Assembly (NCBI RefSeq): GCF_003287455.1
Contig: NZ_PRLC01000019.1
Coordinates: forward strand, 1-51,454
Length of the DNA stretch: 51,454 bases
Direction: 5' to 3'
Origin: Faecalibacterium hattorii
GTDB taxonomy: Bacteria > Bacillota > Clostridia > Oscillospirales > Ruminococcaceae
Below the pieces are notes generated by a model. It was not told where the DNA came from, made no database searches, and saw nothing but the letters and a program-made list of their open reading frames with translations. Positions 48,365-51,454 of this stretch are shown here, one piece after another. The position numbers and the translations under genes are program-made. Every line of letters starts with the position of its first letter. The stretch's first letter is position 1.

Positions 48365-49870
48365 ATGGCAGCACAGCGCACCTATCTGGCAATCGACCTG
48401 AAAAGTTTCTATGCCTCGGTGGAGTGCGTAGACCGTCATCTGGACCCCCTGACCACCAATCTGGTGGTGGCGGACGCCTCCCGCACCGAAAAGACCATCT
48501 GCCTTGCGGTATCGCCCTCCCTGAAAGCCTACAAGATACCCGGCAGAGCACGGCTGTTTGAAGCCGTTCAGCGGGTGAAAGAGGTCAACGCCCAGCGGCT
48601 GCAAACTGCCATCCGGCAGAAAAAGGCGGTCCGGGGAGAGGATGGCAGGTACCACTTTGCCAGCACCTCTTTCGATGCCAATGCCCTGAACGCAGACCCG
48701 GCGCTGGGGCTGAGCTACATCGTTGCGCCACCCCGGATGCAGCGGTATCTGGATGTTTCCACCCAAATCTACAAGACCTACCTCAGATATGTGTCCCCGG
48801 CAGACATTTACCCCTACTCCATCGACGAGGTTTTCATTGATGTGACGGGCTATCTGCCTTATTATCACATGAGCGCCCATGAACTTGCCATGACCATGGT
48901 GCGGGAGGTGCTGTACAACACCGGCATCACCGCAACGGCAGGCATCGGCACCAACCTCTACCTTGCAAAGCTGGCCATGGACATTGTGGCAAAGCACATC
49001 CCGGCAGACAAAGATGGTGTCCGCATTGCGGAACTGGATGAGCAGTCCTATCGGTATCTGCTGTGGAACCACAGACCCCTGACAGATTTCTGGATGACCG
49101 GTCCCGGAACCGTCAAGCGGCTGGAAGCTCATGGCATCTACACCATGGGGGACTTGGCACGGTTCTCCATCCATGGAGAAGATCGTCTGTATGAGATTTT
49201 CGGCGTGGATGCAGAAATTCTCATCGACCACGCATGGGGCTGCGAACCCTGCGGCATGGAGCAGATCAAAAGCTACAAGCCCAGCACCAACAGCATCAGC
49301 GAGGGGCAGGTGCTATCCACTCCTTACCCGTATGATAAAGCAAAACTCATTGTCCGGGAGATGGCGGAGATTCTGATGTTCCGGCTCACGGAAAAGAAGC
49401 TGGTGACGGAATCCATCACCTTGGAGGTGGGCTACGACCGGGAGAACGTGGACAAGGGCGGCTACCGTGGTCTGACCCAGACCGACCGCTACGGCAGAAC
49501 CATCCCCAAAGCAGCTCACGGCACTATCCGGTTTGATGCGCCCACCAATCTGGGCAGCACCATCATCAACGAAAGCGCAAAGCTGTTTGAGCGCATCACC
49601 GACCCGGCGCTGACGGTGCGGCGCATTACCATCAACGCCAACAAGGTCACGCCAGACGAGGGCATCTATCAGGTGGACTTTTTTACCGACACCAAGAAGC
49701 TGGAAAAGGAGAAAAAACTCCAGCAAGCCATGCTGGGCATCAAGAACAAGTACGGCAAAAATGCCGTACTGAAAGCCAGCAGCTACGAGGAAGGTGCCAC
49801 CATGCGCCAGCGCAATGCGCAGATTGGTGGTCACAGCGCAGGAGGTTCGGATGGAAAACTACAAAAATAG
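48365..49870 (+). CDS. Y-family (UmuC/DinB-like) DNA polymerase
   Basis: A 501-residue translesion polymerase. N-terminal IDLKSFYASVEC holds the first catalytic acidic residue, and YSIDEVFIDVTG near 155 the Asp-Glu pair. The fingers, HhH and little-finger regions follow (TAGIGTNLYLAKLAMDI; GPGTVKRLEAHGIYTMGDLA). Mobile-element-borne copies often accompany YolD-like genes. It could help repair or bypass oxidative DNA damage. It overlaps the YolD-like gene. Confidence 0.9.
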   Translation: MAAQRTYLAIDLKSFYASVECVDRHLDPLTTNLVVADASRTEKTICLAVSPSLKAYKIPGRARLFEAVQRVKEVNAQRLQTAIRQKKAVRGEDGRYHFASTSFDANALNADPALGLSYIVAPPRMQRYLDVSTQIYKTYLRYVSPADIYPYSIDEVFIDVTGYLPYYHMSAHELAMTMVREVLYNTGITATAGIGTNLYLAKLAMDIVAKHIPADKDGVRIAELDEQSYRYLLWNHRPLTDFWMTGPGTVKRLEAHGIYTMGDLARFSIHGEDRLYEIFGVDAEILIDHAWGCEPCGMEQIKSYKPSTNSISEGQVLSTPYPYDKAKLIVREMAEILMFRLTEKKLVTESITLEVGYDRENVDKGGYRGLTQTDRYGRTIPKAAHGTIRFDAPTNLGSTIINESAKLFERITDPALTVRRITINANKVTPDEGIYQVDFFTDTKKLEKEKKLQQAMLGIKNKYGKNAVLKASSYEEGATMRQRNAQIGGHSAGGSDGKLQK

Positions 49871-50348
49871 CAAGATCGGACAAGAGACCGCCCAAAAGTA
49901 CGGAGACATCATAGAGATGGAACGCCCCCAGACCGAAGAATCCCTTCGCAAGCACCCCCGCATGACTTTACAGAACCGGGCAAAGATTTTCTCTCCCTTT
50001 GCAGCCTTGCGTGGTTATGATGAGCAGCTTGCCGCAGAAAAACAGCGCACCGAGCGGGTGACCAAGCGCATTTTGACCGAGGAAGAAATGTCGGCTCTGT
50101 CCGATCGGCTGATGCAGGTCACCAAGGGCATGACCATCACAGTGCGGTATTTCAAAGAGGATACCGCCCACCCGGAGATTCCCGCAGTGGGCAACTACAT
50201 CACGCTGACCGGAAAAGCGGACCGCATCGACCCAGTGTTCCGCACCTTGCAGGTGGGCGAAACCGTAGTGCCCTTTGAAGATCTGGTCGAGATCAGTGGG
50301 GAAAGCATCATGGAGATTGACCAATATCTCGGCATTACAGAGGATTAA
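49851..50348 (+). CDS. YolD-like protein
   Basis: A 165-residue protein with the YolD-type sequence AKIFSPFAALRGYDEQLAAE and a C-terminal beta-rich part (VRYFKEDTAHPEIPAVGNYI). YolD-family proteins are encoded with Y-family polymerases, probably as their modulators. AGGAGG precedes ATG 49851, inside the end of the polymerase gene. Confidence 0.82.
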   Translation: MENYKNSKIGQETAQKYGDIIEMERPQTEESLRKHPRMTLQNRAKIFSPFAALRGYDEQLAAEKQRTERVTKRILTEEEMSALSDRLMQVTKGMTITVRYFKEDTAHPEIPAVGNYITLTGKADRIDPVFRTLQVGETVVPFEDLVEISGESIMEIDQYLGITED

Positions 50349-50358
50349 GCACAAAAAA

Positions 50359-50388
50359 GGCCACCAGTCGAAAAAACGGCTGGTGGTC
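50359..50388. terminator. Terminator of the polymerase-YolD unit
   Basis: GGCCACCAGTCG and CGGCTGGTGGTC pair (one G-U, one mismatch) around AAAAAA, followed by TTGTTT. A convergent minus-strand gene ends at 50393. Confidence 0.7.
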
Positions 50389-50392
50389 TTGT

Positions 50393-50593
50393 TTACTTAT
50401 GACGTATCGTCGGCAGCTGCTTGACTTTGTTTCCGACTTTTTTGCGTTCCAGCGAGAACACCATGTCTGGAGTGCGCTCAAAAAATCCTATGTCACGCCG
50501 CCAGCTCGTGCCACATTTGCAGTGGAACAGGCCAATGAACTGCTGCTTCATTTTACGTCCGCAGTTCGGACAGATTCGCTTGCTGGCTTCCAT
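50393..50593 (-). CDS. Small zinc-ribbon protein
   Basis: A 66-residue protein with CPNC (8-11) and CKC (25-27) forming a likely zinc site and a basic C-terminus. No family is assigned. Its start lies just after the upstream coiled-coil gene's stop (50600), so they form a unit. Confidence 0.5.
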   Translation of the reverse strand: MEASKRICPNCGRKMKQQFIGLFHCKCGTSWRRDIGFFERTPDMVFSLERKKVGNKVKQLPTIRHK

Positions 50594-50599
50594 AAAAAT

Positions 50600-50935
50600 T
50601 TACTGGAGTTTGGCAACAATTTCATCAGCGGACATACCGCTGGCAAGCAGCTTCTTCAGCACATCTTCTGCTTCGCTTTTCTTTGCTTCTTCCATTGCCT
50701 TTGCTTCGGCGGCAGCTTTTTTGTTTTCGGCTTTGGTAAGTTCCTTGGTGACGGCTTTCAATTCTGCTTTCTTGGCTTTCATCTGCGTTTTCAGATCATC
50801 GAGATTTGCAGTCAGCGCAGCAACCTCAGATTCGATTTTTTCCTTTTCAGCGGTCTTTTCTGCAACGACGGCTGCATAATCAACGCTGGCCTTTACAGTA
50901 CGAGCCTTATTCTTGCTTCCCTTGGGTCTTGCCAT
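50600..50935 (-). CDS. Basic coiled-coil protein with AT-hook-like start
   Basis: A 111-residue Lys/Ala/Glu-rich protein. It starts MARPKGSKNKARTVKASV, an AT-hook-like basic patch, and continues as a long coiled coil. GGGAGG lies upstream. It may bind DNA as a histone-H1-like ICE protein. No family is certain. Confidence 0.6.
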   Translation of the reverse strand: MARPKGSKNKARTVKASVDYAAVVAEKTAEKEKIESEVAALTANLDDLKTQMKAKKAELKAVTKELTKAENKKAAAEAKAMEEAKKSEAEDVLKKLLASGMSADEIVAKLQ

Positions 50936-51210
50936 AATAATTTCCTCCCATAAAGTGAAATAATTTGATACTTACAAGTATATTTCCAAATAGTCAGAAT
51001 TGCAATAGGTAACATGAGTCGTTTTCAACTGCCAATGCAAATCTTATTCGGTATGCCCGAAGATCGTCGCAAATGTATTCCTTCAATGGTAACAATCATG
51101 GAGATTAGTGTTTATCTGGAGATTACCAAAGGATAAATAGAAGCAGTATTAAAGCTGTTCACCATGCAGATTTTCCAGCGTGGCAAACGGCTTTTTTGCT
51201 GCCCCTATAT
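50936..51210. other. Intergenic stretch, no convincing gene
   Basis: A/T-rich. A 40-residue + strand frame begins at ATG 51013 (MSRFQLPMQILFGMPEDRRK) but has no ribosome-binding site or recognised family. It probably holds the promoter of the coiled-coil gene. Confidence 0.3.
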
Positions 51211-51414
51211 TTACAGGTAGGAGGAATCGAAGAAGTCTTTTAATGTAATTCCTAAACCCTGACAAATTCTTTCAATCGTCTCTACGCTTAACTGCCCTCC
51301 CCGACGGGCGGTGGTTTGAATCGTGGAGTACGATATTCCGCATTTCTTTGCCAATACACATAGATTCATATCACGCACTTGCATCAAATCCTGAACACGC
51401 TTGATCGTATCCAC
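51211..51414 (-). CDS. XRE/Cro-type small regulator
   Basis: A 67-residue helix-turn-helix protein (LAKKCGISYSTIQTTARRGG; LSVETIERICQGLGITLKDF). GTG 51414 is chosen because GGAGGGG precedes it at the right distance; an in-frame ATG at 51429 would bury that site. It is likely a regulator of the element's end region. Confidence 0.75.
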   Translation of the reverse strand: MDTIKRVQDLMQVRDMNLCVLAKKCGISYSTIQTTARRGGQLSVETIERICQGLGITLKDFFDSSYL

Positions 51415-51454
51415 GAAAACCCCTCCCATCTTTTTAGTTCAAAACTTTTCCAAC

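Noticed and set aside
1-51454. tRNA or rRNA genes and ICE attachment sites
   Set aside because: I saw no tRNA cloverleaf, rRNA segment, integrase gene or clear direct repeats that would define the element's ends.

Overview
The window is most of an integrative and conjugative element (ICE) of the Tn1549-like type found in gut Clostridia, with a large block of oxygen- and redox-defence genes as cargo. The transfer genes, the G+C-rich coding style, the GAGIGGG-repeat surface protein and the FMN-binding lipoprotein suggest an anaerobic Oscillospiraceae/Ruminococcaceae host, possibly Faecalibacterium-like. The host is an inference; no rRNA or tRNA is present. The integrase and the VirD4/TraG coupling protein were not found and presumably lie outside the window.

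Layout. 1-177: the 3' end of a group II intron inside a Maff2-family gene. 306-10449 (+): the conjugation module (TrbL/VirB6, PrgI, VirB4, NlpC/P60 hydrolase, DUF4315, DUF4366, topoisomerase III, YodL, TTRAP). 10484-11844: a passenger insert with a triple-PepSY lipoprotein and a truncated MarR-like gene. 12039-21727 (+): a 2423-residue methylase/SNF2 helicase with a TnpV gene overprinted inside it, then MobC, CD1845-type protein and the MOB relaxase. 21704-24719: a secreted beta-helix-like protein, whose promoter spacer contains a poly-C tract, between two copies of the relaxase 3' end. 24708-27900: small regulators and an extracellular flavin lipoprotein. 28002-47098 (all -): the oxygen/redox island. 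47375-51414: a DUF6219 gene, an hsdR remnant, a Y-family polymerase with a YolD partner, and small regulators.

The island looks like four transcription units. (1) A promoter with an Rrf2-type inverted repeat precedes the Rrf2 regulator, an acyl-CoA dehydrogenase/ETF-alpha/rubredoxin fusion, a flavodiiron protein, class I ribonucleotide reductase (nrdA, nrdB), a nitroreductase, a second flavodiiron protein, thioredoxin and thioredoxin reductase. Some intergenic gaps and a strong hairpin before nrdA mean this may be several transcripts. (2) Ferritin sits behind a broken Fur/PerR gene. (3) Rubrerythrin and superoxide reductase. (4) Ferredoxin-thioredoxin reductase, ferredoxin, a membrane 4Fe-4S protein, thioredoxin, CoA-disulfide reductase-rhodanese and a small alarmone synthetase. 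Units 3 and 4 share a GTGAC-N3-GT(C/T)AC-type box centred near -41. It fits the Crp/Fnr protein encoded beside them, whose recognition helix has the CRP-like RE-x3-R pattern.

Proposed logic (inference): electrons from acyl-CoA oxidation pass through the fused ETF and rubredoxin domains to the flavodiiron proteins, which reduce O2 (or NO) to harmless products. Superoxide reductase, rubrerythrin and ferritin deal with superoxide, peroxide and iron. The thioredoxin, FTR and CoA-disulfide systems keep thiols reduced. Oxygen-dependent NrdAB would allow DNA synthesis where the glycyl-radical enzyme fails. The package would make aerotolerance a transferable trait among strict anaerobes.
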